64,000 nt of DNA from JAWPMT01 sp965215825 (GTDB lineage: Bacteria; Bacteroidota; Bacteroidia; Cytophagales; Cyclobacteriaceae), in the NCBI GenBank assembly GCA_965215825.1, contig CBDCEM010000003.1:248001-312000 (forward strand), given 5' to 3'. The notes beneath the pieces are model-generated. The model had not been told where the DNA came from, ran no database searches, and was given only the letters and a program-made list of their open reading frames with translations. The translations under genes and the position numbers were made by a program. Positions 56,667 through 64,000 of the stretch are shown piece after piece; within the stretch, counting starts at the first letter, position 1; every line of letters starts with the position of its first letter.

Positions 56667-57845
56667 CTATACTTTTTCAAGCACAATTGCCGAAGCGCCA
56701 CCGCCGCCGTTGCAGATGCCCGCAACGCCGATAGAGCCTTGGTTTTTCGTCAGCACGGAATTTAGTGTTGAAATGATCCTTGCGCCGGAAGCGCCCAGTG
56801 GATGACCCAGAGCAACAGCACCTCCGAAGACATTAACTTTTGCCGGATCTAATTCAAGCTGACGATTGTTAGCAATGGCTACAGCGGAAAAAGCTTCGTT
56901 GATTTCATAAAAATCCACATCACTTTTTTCAACACCTGCATGCTTCATCGCTTTTGGAATAGCTAATGATGGAGAGGTGGTGAACCAGATTGGCTCTTGG
57001 GCTGCATCGCCAAACCCTCTGACTTTTGCTGCAGGCTTGAGTCCCAACTCTTCCATTTTTGATTTGCTGATCAAGATGATTGCAGAAGCACCATCATTGA
57101 TGGTAGAGGCATTAGCAGCAGTTACAGATCCATCTTTGTTAAATACAGGTCGAAGAGAAGGGATTTTTTCAAATTTTACGTTTCGGTATTCTTCATCTTC
57201 TGACATGATGATCGGATCACCTTTTCTTTGAGGGATCTCTACTGGGATGATCTCTTCTTTGAAATCTCCTGCATCTGTTGATGCAGCAGCTCTTTTGTAG
57301 CTGTTGATAGCATACTCATCCTGCTCTTCCCGAGAGATATTCAGTTCCTTCGCTGTGTTATCCGCACAACTTCCCATTGGGAACCCATTATAAATCTCCC
57401 ATAAGCCATCATGCATCAAACCATCAATCATTTGACCATGTCCATATTTATAGCCATATCGGGCTTTTGGAATGTAATAGGGGATGTTTGACATGCTTTC
57501 CATGCCACCAGTTACTACGATATCGTTGATGCCAAGCATAATAGATTGTGCACCTAACATCACGGTTTTCATTCCTGAAGAACAAACTTTATTGACAGTT
57601 GTACAAGGTACATTGTGACCAATACCAGCTCCCATGGCAGCTTGCCGCGCGGGTGCTTGCCCCAGGTTTGCGCTTACCACATTGCCAAAGTAAACTTCAT
57701 CTACATCGGCCGCGTTGACACCAGATTTGGACAGGGCTCCGCTTATGGCTTTTGATCCTAATTCTACGGCCGAGAAACCGGAAAGCGATCCACCGAAGCT
57801 TCCGATTGGGGTTCGAACGGCTGAGAGAATAAATACTTCTTCCAT
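56667..57845 (-). CDS. Acetyl-CoA C-acyltransferase (thiolase)
   Basis: Thiolase condensing or cleaving acyl-CoA with CoA. The acyl-accepting cysteine is Cys88 in NKVCSSGMKT. The His/Cys pair lies in GGAVALGHPLGASGARI (His near 348) and GICNGGGGASAIVLE (Cys near 378). At 392 residues it is a classical degradative/biosynthetic thiolase, with acetoacetyl-CoA as a likely substrate. It begins 39 bp downstream of the BatC-like gene end in the same direction, but no pathway partner is adjacent. Confidence 0.93.
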   Translation of the reverse strand: MEEVFILSAVRTPIGSFGGSLSGFSAVELGSKAISGALSKSGVNAADVDEVYFGNVVSANLGQAPARQAAMGAGIGHNVPCTTVNKVCSSGMKTVMLGAQSIMLGINDIVVTGGMESMSNIPYYIPKARYGYKYGHGQMIDGLMHDGLWEIYNGFPMGSCADNTAKELNISREEQDEYAINSYKRAAASTDAGDFKEEIIPVEIPQRKGDPIIMSEDEEYRNVKFEKIPSLRPVFNKDGSVTAANASTINDGASAIILISKSKMEELGLKPAAKVRGFGDAAQEPIWFTTSPSLAIPKAMKHAGVEKSDVDFYEINEAFSAVAIANNRQLELDPAKVNVFGGAVALGHPLGASGARIISTLNSVLTKNQGSIGVAGICNGGGGASAIVLEKV

Positions 57846-57884
57846 TTATTAATTCTTAGGGTTAATGCTTTATGCGACACAAAA

Positions 57885-58712
57885 TTACCAATCTGGCTTA
57901 TCGCTTTCTGGTCTTTTGGTTGCTTTTCTTTTTTGTTGCTGAATGTATTGGATTTCATTGTTGCGCATGGCCTCCAGGATCATGCGGGCCTTTTCCTCGC
58001 TGATGTTCATTTCCTCCAGCTTTTCCTTGGGAGTGGCTTCCTGCTCTTGTTGTTCATCGCCTTCCTCGCCTTCCTGTTCTTCTTGTTGCTCCTGTTCCTC
58101 ACCTTCTTCGCCTTCCTGTTCTTGCTGTTCCTCCTGTTGCTGTTGTTCGCCTTTTTCTTTTTCCTGATCTTGCTGCTGTTCCTGATTTTCTTGTTGCTCC
58201 TGGTTCTGTTCTTCTTCGTTTTGCTTCTCTTCTTCGTTTTGCTCCTGATCTTCGTTATTCTTCTGATTTTGTTGCTCCTCCTGTTGCTTCTCGAGCAATT
58301 TTTTCACCACCTCATAATCATACCGTGCATCCAGATTCGATGGGTTCGCTTTTACAGCGGCCTTCATTAATTGCAACGATTCCTCCAAAGATTCTGGCTT
58401 TTTCGCCATAACTCCAAGTTGTTGGTAAGCGATGCTCTTCGCTTCATTAACCCCCAGAGCCGCTACATTCTGATAAGCTGTTTTCGCACTGGCCGAGTCT
58501 GCCATTTGGTAATAGCAATGTGCCAGGTTAAGCATTACTTCCGGATCCTCAACATTCAGTGAATCTGTAAGGTAGATGTAGTTATTGGCAGCTTCCTGAA
58601 AGTTACTTTGCTTAAAAAATAACTCAGCATCACGCTTTAATTCATTGATTTTCGCAATCTCTTTAGGATTGTTACCTACAAAAGCAATAAGGACAAAAAC
58701 GTATTTGATCAT
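57885..58712 (-). CDS. BatC-like TPR protein with Glu/Gln-rich tail
   Basis: A hydrophobic N-terminus (IKYVFVLIAFVG) is followed by about three TPR-like repeats at residues 23-135 (AELFFKQSNFQEAANNYIYL, EVMLNLAHCYYQMADSASA). A low-complexity Glu/Gln segment covers about 145-235, and the end is basic (QQKRKATKRPESD). This matches BatC of the Bacteroidota aerotolerance operon, which acts with VWA proteins at the membrane. It overlaps the BatB-like gene by 4 bp. The acidic repeat may vary in length between strains. Confidence 0.82.
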   Translation of the reverse strand: MIKYVFVLIAFVGNNPKEIAKINELKRDAELFFKQSNFQEAANNYIYLTDSLNVEDPEVMLNLAHCYYQMADSASAKTAYQNVAALGVNEAKSIAYQQLGVMAKKPESLEESLQLMKAAVKANPSNLDARYDYEVVKKLLEKQQEEQQNQKNNEDQEQNEEEKQNEEEQNQEQQENQEQQQDQEKEKGEQQQQEEQQEQEGEEGEEQEQQEEQEGEEGDEQQEQEATPKEKLEEMNISEEKARMILEAMRNNEIQYIQQQKRKATKRPESDKPDW

Positions 58713-59677
58713 ATTCTTAATAAGCTAACGTTTGACATAAGATCAAGACACATTAACAATAGCGCAAGACCCAGGAAATAGAAATACTTGTTGGACTTGG
58801 TGTCCACTTCTTTGCTATCGCGCAATTCACCTTCAATTTCGTTGATGGATGAGATCAATCTGGAAACGTCGTTTCGACTTTTGTTGATCTCGAAATATTT
58901 ACCATCCGTATCTGATGCTATTTTTCGCAACGAACTGGAGTTCAAACGTGATACCACTTCCTCACCACTTTTATTCTTTTTAAAACCTCTTCGAGTTGAG
59001 ATTTTGGAACCTCTCTCAGTTCCAACACCTAATGTGAATAATTTGATCCCGGATTCTTCGATTTTTGTAGCAATCTCAGTCGTTTCTTCTCCAAAATCCT
59101 CTCCATCGCTTATCAATACTATGGTCTTGGAAGTTTGACGAGCCACATTTGACGCATCGCTTTCTAATTTCTCCAAGGCCATCTCCAATGGAGGTCCAAA
59201 ATCGGTTCCGGTATTAGGGACAAGGGAAGTATTCAGAGATTGTATGAATAAGTTCAGGGCATTGTTGTCGTAGGTCAATGGACATTGCATGAAAGCTTCA
59301 TTGCTGAACATAATCAGACCTATCCTGTCAGCACTGAAAGCCTCCACGATGTTTTTCAATTCGAATTTGACCTTTTCCAGTCGCGTAGGTTGAACATCAA
59401 ACGCGTTCATGGAAGTGCTCAGGTCTATGCAAATGAAAATATCTTTACCTACGGACTTGACTTCTTTGGTAGCTTGACCAAAGGAGGGTCCAAGTAATGC
59501 AACGATGAACAAGCTGAAATAAACTGTGCGCAAGACGAGCTTGATCAGGATTCGGCGCATGGGAGATTGTAACGCCTGGGCGACTTTGAAAACCCTGACT
59601 ACATAGATGCCATATAGGAGAACAAAAAGAGAGATATAGATAATCTCCGTAGTACCAACGGTCCGTGCCCAAATCAT
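58709..59677 (-). CDS. BatB-like von Willebrand factor A membrane protein
   Basis: Two N-terminal helices (about residues 10-25 and 48-66) and one C-terminal helix (about 296-314) hold a VWA domain in the periplasm or cytoplasmic face. The metal-ion site has DLSTSM (DxSxS), with further parts in NTGTDFG and VLISDGEDFG. Length of 322 residues fits BatA/BatB of the aerotolerance (Bat) system. A BatA, BatD or BatE gene and the usual MoxR ATPase are absent here; the upstream region is intergenic and then tRNAs, so the set is split. Confidence 0.85.
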   Translation of the reverse strand: MIWARTVGTTEIIYISLFVLLYGIYVVRVFKVAQALQSPMRRILIKLVLRTVYFSLFIVALLGPSFGQATKEVKSVGKDIFICIDLSTSMNAFDVQPTRLEKVKFELKNIVEAFSADRIGLIMFSNEAFMQCPLTYDNNALNLFIQSLNTSLVPNTGTDFGPPLEMALEKLESDASNVARQTSKTIVLISDGEDFGEETTEIATKIEESGIKLFTLGVGTERGSKISTRRGFKKNKSGEEVVSRLNSSSLRKIASDTDGKYFEINKSRNDVSRLISSINEIEGELRDSKEVDTKSNKYFYFLGLALLLMCLDLMSNVSLLRI

Positions 59678-60036
59678 AACTCACAAAATTAAACAGTGTA
59701 GGTTTCGCGATGAAGGCTCAGGCTGTCATTTAACTTTTTTTAAGGATGGATGGTGCACAGGTGGTTTGCAGGAGTTTTGCGAAGAACGAATTTACTGGGC
59801 GTTGCTTCATTTATCATATCCTGTATGGTTGAGGCTCTAAAGATTTTGATTTTAGCGAAGCTTATAAGCTGCAAAAATGAGCAATTAAATCGGATGTCAT
59901 TTGGAGTAATAAGAACTTCTTTCATGAGATTTCAAAAAGCGCAATTATTTCGTTTATATTTTTATTCATGGGGTACTGGAAATTAACCCGAAATGCTATA
60001 TTTGCAGTCCTTTTTGAAGGGCAGTCCAAAAAACAC
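59678..60036. other. Intergenic region, no gene supported
   Basis: Short open frames on both strands here lack recognisable protein pattern. The region should hold the BatB promoter and the tRNA promoter. TATATTTG at 59997-60004 is an exact match to the Bacteroidota -7 consensus and lies 33 bp before tRNA-Ser, a credible tRNA promoter element. Confidence 0.4.
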
Positions 60037-60126
<90 letters not shown>

Positions 60127-60143
60127 CTATTTATGTAGTTGAT

Positions 60144-60217
60144 GGTTCGCTAGCTCAACTGGATAGAGCTCCTGCCTTCTAAGCAGGTGGTTTCAGGTTC
60201 GAGTCCTGAGCGAATCA
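60144..60217 (+). tRNA. tRNA-Arg (TCT)
   Basis: A 74-nt tRNA. Acceptor GGTTCGC pairs with GCGAATC (one G-U), the anticodon stem is CCTGC/GCAGG with loop CTTCTAA and anticodon TCT, and the T loop is TTCGAGT. CCA is not encoded. It lies 17 bp after tRNA-Ser, so both probably share a transcript. Copies of its 3' end recur downstream. Confidence 0.95.
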
Positions 60218-60433
60218 CGTTGAAGTCCCAATTTTTGGGACTTCTTTGTTATTAATAAGGTGGACGAGAAGTTTATCCCGCTGTAGTGTAAACGGAAGGC
60301 GGGGAGTCCTGCCTACGCGGCACGGAGCGAATCACATCCAACCCCGCCCATCCGAGGGTTTTATTAGGAGGTGGTTTCAGCCGGGTCATTGACGGTCCGT
60401 CGAAACGGGCGATTCGAGCCCTGAACGAATCAC
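60210..60433 (+). repeat. Repeated tRNA-Arg 3' ends with GC-rich inserts, possible integration or duplication scar
   Basis: GCGAATCAC of the tRNA-Arg acceptor end recurs at 60327-60335, and ACGAATCAC at 60424-60432. From 60369 the sequence GGTGGTTTCAG copies the tRNA variable region, is interrupted by a GC-rich insert of about 37 bp, and resumes as GATTCGAGCCCTGA with the acceptor end. An inverted repeat GGCGGGG (60298-60304) and CCCCGCC (60342-60348) lies between. No integrase is present. It may be the scar of a lost tRNA-targeting element or a partial tandem duplication. Confidence 0.55.
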
Positions 60434-60583
60434 GTTTTTGTTTCAAAGAACTAACTGCTTACTTCCTTTTCACAAACTTTGAGCAGGGCCTGATAGCGTG
60501 CCGGTTCTTTTAAGAAAATCTTACTTTTCGTCAAACCAGCATATTGTACAATCTGTATTACAGGGGGAGAAACTACCTAATCT

Positions 60584-60865
60584 TTAAGCTTCTTGTTTTC
60601 TGTTGAGATGAGGCCAGCATTGACCTGTTAACTCGATGGCATTCCTTACAATCCACGCAGCTTTATCCTGGGAATAACCCGCTCTAAGTAGAAAGGATTG
60701 AAGTTCCTTTTCTCTAAAAGAAGTATTTTCAAATACATCTTGACACAAGGCGATTTCGACTCCCCGCAGAACATAAGGTTTTACGATGATTAGAAGAGAA
60801 ACCAGGTGTGTCAAATATGGAGCCTCAGGTTCTGATCCCTGTTCAGATTTTACGAATTCAAACAA
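60584..60865 (-). CDS. Hypothetical protein, possibly a truncated gene
   Basis: A 93-residue frame whose only near start is TTG at 60865; a stop (TAG) precedes it without an in-frame ATG. The sequence is protein-like and helical (LQSFLLRAGYSQDKAAWIVRNAIEL). It may be a real TTG-start gene or the C-terminal part of a broken one. No family is recognised and nothing nearby gives context beyond the tRNA repeat scar just upstream on the map. Confidence 0.4.
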   Translation of the reverse strand: MFEFVKSEQGSEPEAPYLTHLVSLLIIVKPYVLRGVEIALCQDVFENTSFREKELQSFLLRAGYSQDKAAWIVRNAIELTGQCWPHLNRKQEA

Positions 60866-60952
60866 TGCCTTTTGTCCATTCCATGGCTCAAACTAATGAA
60901 CGAATATTGACACACTCTAAAACTTGCTACATTAGTAAAAACCTTCAGCAAA

Positions 60953-62251
60953 ATGAGAAAGCTCCTCTTCATCATCATATTATGTATTTCCCAGATGGGA
61001 TTTAGCCAGGAAGCATTCCGCAGGTGGCGGAAAATGAACCAGGTCAGGAACGACAAATTTGATCTGGTACTTCCGGAAGTCATGAGGGAGAATGGAATTG
61101 ATATGTGGATCGTCATGTGTCGGGAAGGGAATTTTGACCCCTTGTATACGGATCTGGGAGAAGGGTATGTCTATTCTACAGGGTATTACATATTTTCCGA
61201 CCATGGAGGCGACCGGATTGAAAGGGCTGTGCTCGGCATCGGAGGTTACTTATTAGAAGAAGGAGGCGGGTATGACTATTTCGGATCTCCTGATGAATTG
61301 AAGGCGTTTGTTGAGGAGCGAGATCCAAAACGAATAGGGATCAACTATTCAAGGAATTTTGGTGGAGCAGATGGGTTGACTTACTCGGGATATCAGGAAT
61401 TAACTGAAGTACTTGGCAAGACTTATGAAAATAGGTTTGTGTCCGCTGAGAAATTAGTATCAGATTTCAGATCCCGGCGGGTTGCGAGCGAGATTGCCAT
61501 TTATGGAGAAGCGGGTGAGCTGTCCTATACTATTGCTGAGCGGGCTTTTTCTAATGAAGTGATTACACCTGGAATTACCACCTTGGAAGATGTGGCCTGG
61601 TGGATGTTAGAGCAGCTGCATGCTAATAATTTAGGCTCGTCATTTGGGATGCCATCGGTATATATAACCGGTCCCGACGGTATATTGGCCACTTCATCGG
61701 ATCGAATTATTCAACGGGGGGATGTCCTTATGATTGATTGGGGTGTAGGACTCATGAACATGTACACCGATATGAAGCGCATTGCCTATGTGCTTAAGGA
61801 AGGAGAAACGGAAGTGCCAGCTGGTATTAAGAATGCCTTCGATCAAGGTGTTAAAGTTCGTGATATCATCAAAAAAACAATAAAACCTGGGGTAACTGCT
61901 CAAAAAGCAGAGGACGCTATTTATGCGGCACTAACTGATGCAGGGTTCAATAAAATGAAAGCATTTAATCAGGCCACAGATTTGGATCAAACCGATGTGA
62001 TCATTGGTTGTCATTCCGTCGGTAATTGGGGACATGGCATCGGTCCATCCATCGCTTTTTTTAACCCGGTTCGGTTGGGTTATGAATTAAAACCTTCCAA
62101 CTTGATCTCCATCGAACTCTTTGCCTACACCAAAGTTCCTGAATGGGGAGGTAAGAAACTGAGAATACCACTGGAAGACGATGCAATTATCACCGAACGA
62201 GGAATAGAATGGTTGTACCCCATAAACCCTAGAGTTTTACTTATCAAATAA
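60953..62251 (+). CDS. M24-family Xaa-Pro aminopeptidase-like protein, exported
   Basis: A signal peptide (LLFIIILCISQMGFSQ) exports it. A creatinase-like N-terminal domain spans about 25-180, and a pita-bread M24 domain spans about 190-430. Candidate metal ligands appear in order: Asp in MIDWGVG, Asp in MYTDMKR, His in GHGIGPS, Glu in SIELFAY and Glu in ITERGIEWL. This set fits a dinuclear metallopeptidase, so activity is plausible. Length is 432 residues. It lies 20 bp upstream of the GH18 gene and is probably co-transcribed with it. Confidence 0.87.
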   Translation: MRKLLFIIILCISQMGFSQEAFRRWRKMNQVRNDKFDLVLPEVMRENGIDMWIVMCREGNFDPLYTDLGEGYVYSTGYYIFSDHGGDRIERAVLGIGGYLLEEGGGYDYFGSPDELKAFVEERDPKRIGINYSRNFGGADGLTYSGYQELTEVLGKTYENRFVSAEKLVSDFRSRRVASEIAIYGEAGELSYTIAERAFSNEVITPGITTLEDVAWWMLEQLHANNLGSSFGMPSVYITGPDGILATSSDRIIQRGDVLMIDWGVGLMNMYTDMKRIAYVLKEGETEVPAGIKNAFDQGVKVRDIIKKTIKPGVTAQKAEDAIYAALTDAGFNKMKAFNQATDLDQTDVIIGCHSVGNWGHGIGPSIAFFNPVRLGYELKPSNLISIELFAYTKVPEWGGKKLRIPLEDDAIITERGIEWLYPINPRVLLIK

Positions 62252-62271
62252 GCCCTCTTCAAGACGTGATA

Positions 62272-63375
62272 ATGAAGTATTTGATGTTGATATTTTCTTA
62301 CCTGGTATTAGGCTGTTCAAGCAATTCTCAAGATGAAGAAGCCAGAGTGATTGCTTATGTAAATGGCTGGGAGGACAATTGGGGTGAGCATTTTGAAAAG
62401 GCGAAAAAGATTACTCATATCAATTACGCCTTCGCGAATATAACAGATGGAGAAGTTGTTGAAGGCCATTTGACAGATAGTGAAAACCTGATCAGGTTGA
62501 ATCGGCTTAAGGAGGTAAATCCAAACCTCAAAATACTGATTTCTGTAGGAGGGTGGTCCTGGTCTGGTAACTTTTCAGATGCTGCGCTTACCGTAAGCTC
62601 CAGAGAAAAGTTCGCGAAAAGTGCAGTTGCCTTTATGCAAAGACATGATTTAGATGGGATAGATCTGGATTGGGAATATCCTGGTCTTCCAGGAGCTGGC
62701 AATATTCATAGAGAAGAAGATAAGGAGAATTTTACTGCCCTGTTGAAATTACTTCGGATAAAGCTTGATCAATTGGGCATGGGAAAAACGGAATATTTAT
62801 TGACCATCGCCACCGCTGCTAGTCAATCCTATTTGGACCACACAAACATGCGCGAGGCACATCAATACCTCGATTTTATCAATATCATGACCTATGACTT
62901 TCATGGGGCCTGGGAACAACAAACTGGGCATCATGCCAACCTGACAACTTCCGATTCGGATGGCAATAACATTTCAGGGAGTGTAACATTAGCGGTTCAG
63001 GAACATATAGATGCCGGTATTCCGGCAAAAAAGATCACTGTTGGTGTTCCATTTTATGGAAGATGGTGGAGGGGAGTCAACCCTCAAAATAATGGACTCT
63101 ATCAATCAACAACAGGTGGAGGAGGGAGCTTTGACTATAAACTAATTGCTGATAGTTTGATCAATGCAAATGGTATTACCTCCCATTGGGACAGTACTGC
63201 GCAGGTGCCTTATCTGTGGAGTGCGACTGATTCTTTATTTGTTACTTATGATAATATTCGGTCCATTCGGCTTAAAGTAGATTATGTGAAGAAAAATCAT
63301 TTAGGAGGAATTATGTTCTGGCAATTCAACGGAGATAATGGGGAATTACTGGAAACTATAAATACTTCATTTTAG
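62272..63375 (+). CDS. GH18 chitinase-like lipoprotein
   Basis: Predicted surface lipoprotein with glycoside hydrolase family 18 domain. The signal ends LVLGC (Cys15). The catalytic motif DGIDLDWE spans residues 128-135, with Glu135 as the acid, preceded by the SVGGW strand (LKILISVGGWSW). Conserved strand ends MTYDFHGAWE and VPFYGRWW follow, and FWQFNGDNGEL lies near the C-terminus. It is 367 residues with no separate chitin-binding domain. ATG at 62272 is preferred over GTG at 62266. Chitin or chito-oligosaccharide breakdown is the likely role. Confidence 0.92.
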   Translation: MKYLMLIFSYLVLGCSSNSQDEEARVIAYVNGWEDNWGEHFEKAKKITHINYAFANITDGEVVEGHLTDSENLIRLNRLKEVNPNLKILISVGGWSWSGNFSDAALTVSSREKFAKSAVAFMQRHDLDGIDLDWEYPGLPGAGNIHREEDKENFTALLKLLRIKLDQLGMGKTEYLLTIATAASQSYLDHTNMREAHQYLDFINIMTYDFHGAWEQQTGHHANLTTSDSDGNNISGSVTLAVQEHIDAGIPAKKITVGVPFYGRWWRGVNPQNNGLYQSTTGGGGSFDYKLIADSLINANGITSHWDSTAQVPYLWSATDSLFVTYDNIRSIRLKVDYVKKNHLGGIMFWQFNGDNGELLETINTSF

Positions 63376-63492
63376 ACTTCACAGAATTCTGCGGAGCCAT
63401 TTCTAATACTTATAGCCCAACTGTACCTCCTATTTTTGTTCTTACAAGCATTTTGTGAACGTGTGCTTAGTAAGCCCGTTAAATTAAGTGAT

Positions 63493-64000
63493 ATGAGAAA
63501 CCTCATTTTGCTTCTATTAATAAGTTCCGCTTGTCAGGGTCAACCTAAAGATTTTGATGCCAGGCAGGTAACACAAGACATTAACTCCTTGAAAAGTGAA
63601 TTAGAGCGATACCATGCGGGGCTCTACAGGTATTGCTCAAAAGAACAAATGGATCAATACTTTGATGAAGCCACTGGATCCTCAAATGGTTTAAATGGTG
63701 AAGAATTGTATGCTCAGGTAACCTTTTTGTTGAGCCAGGTCAAATGTGGACACACCAGAGCTTCTATGCCCGCGAACATGCGGAGTATGTATCATTCTGA
63801 TAGTCGATTCTTACCCTTTGGTATAGTAATGTTAGGTGATGAGCCCTATGTGTCTGCTTCCTTAGATAAGGATATCCCTGAAGGGGCAAGACTGACCAGG
63901 ATCAACGGAAAAACCTTTGCGGAAATAGAACAACTCATTTTTGATCACCTCGCAGCGGATGGCTTCATAACAACGGGAAAACGTCGTATGATCAGCAGAC
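63493..64000 (+). CDS. S41-like peptidase lipoprotein, 5' part only
   Basis: The frame from ATG at 63493 runs off the window end after about 169 residues. A lipoprotein signal (LLLLISSAC) is followed by an N-terminal domain with ELERYHAGLYRYCS and LLSQVKCGHTRASMP. The start of a PDZ-like segment (PEGARLTRINGKTFAEIEQL) follows. This is the pattern of Bacteroidota S41 (tail-specific protease type) proteins. The catalytic serine domain would lie beyond the window, so activity cannot be judged. Confidence 0.75.
   Translation, partial: MRNLILLLLISSACQGQPKDFDARQVTQDINSLKSELERYHAGLYRYCSKEQMDQYFDEATGSSNGLNGEELYAQVTFLLSQVKCGHTRASMPANMRSMYHSDSRFLPFGIVMLGDEPYVSASLDKDIPEGARLTRINGKTFAEIEQLIFDHLAADGFITTGKRRMISR

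Noticed and set aside
57933..58370. Long plus-strand ORF with leucine/phenylalanine-rich translation
   Set aside because: It is the antisense of the Glu/Gln-rich repeat of the BatC-like gene; low-complexity codons give an open frame on the other strand.
59740..59986. Overlapping short ORFs on both strands between batB and tRNA-Ser
   Set aside because: No start context, no recognisable motifs and mutual overlap; treated as intergenic.

Overview
The window looks like chromosome of a free-living, probably marine, Bacteroidota of the Cytophagales type. The evidence is a giant secreted LamG/lamin-tail protein with a type IX secretion (T9SS) C-terminal sorting domain, several lipoproteins and FtsX/MacB-type permeases, a LytS/LytTR pair, a BatB/BatC pair, an ABC permease-M1 peptidase fusion, and poor Shine-Dalgarno signals. 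No phage, insertion sequence or CRISPR array was seen.

Layout. 1-7 kb: galactokinase facing a sodium/sugar symporter, a SorAB-like sulfite dehydrogenase pair, a lone TerD protein, mtnA, and a frameshifted gene. 7-15 kb: an M81 lipoprotein, a bestrophin-like channel, a phosphoesterase lipoprotein and an FtsX permease. 15-24 kb: two two-component systems (PhoB type and LytTR type) and an ABC ATPase with the permease/M1 peptidase fusion. 24-34 kb: a molybdopterin oxidoreductase, an orphan chemoreceptor, a LuxR-type gene remnant, and a PadR regulator with its prefix-domain permease. 34-45 kb: one 3615-residue surface protein. 45-48 kb: a frameshifted DUF985 cupin, an acyltransferase, a DoxX-like protein and a tyrosinase.

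48.4-54.5 kb, read on the minus strand, is a sulfur assimilation operon and the most interesting part. In transcription order it holds a SAM-I riboswitch, a 29-residue ORF ending in seven cysteine codons, a homocysteine-forming sulfhydrylase, a second 29-residue ORF with a CCCPCCCP core that overlaps the sulfhydrylase stop, an intrinsic terminator with a mutually exclusive antiterminator pairing, sulfite reductase, cobA, precorrin-2 dehydrogenase, APS/PAPS reductase and a 53-residue ORF. The layout predicts ribosome-mediated cysteine attenuation combined with SAM sensing.

54.6-64 kb: a MORN-like repeat protein, an 88-residue protein behind a structured leader, a thiolase, BatC/BatB, tRNA-Ser(GCT) and tRNA-Arg(TCT) followed by extra copies of the tRNA-Arg 3' end, an M24 peptidase, a GH18 chitinase-like lipoprotein, and the start of an S41-like peptidase cut by the window edge.

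All assignments come from reading motifs by eye. No similarity search or folding program was run.
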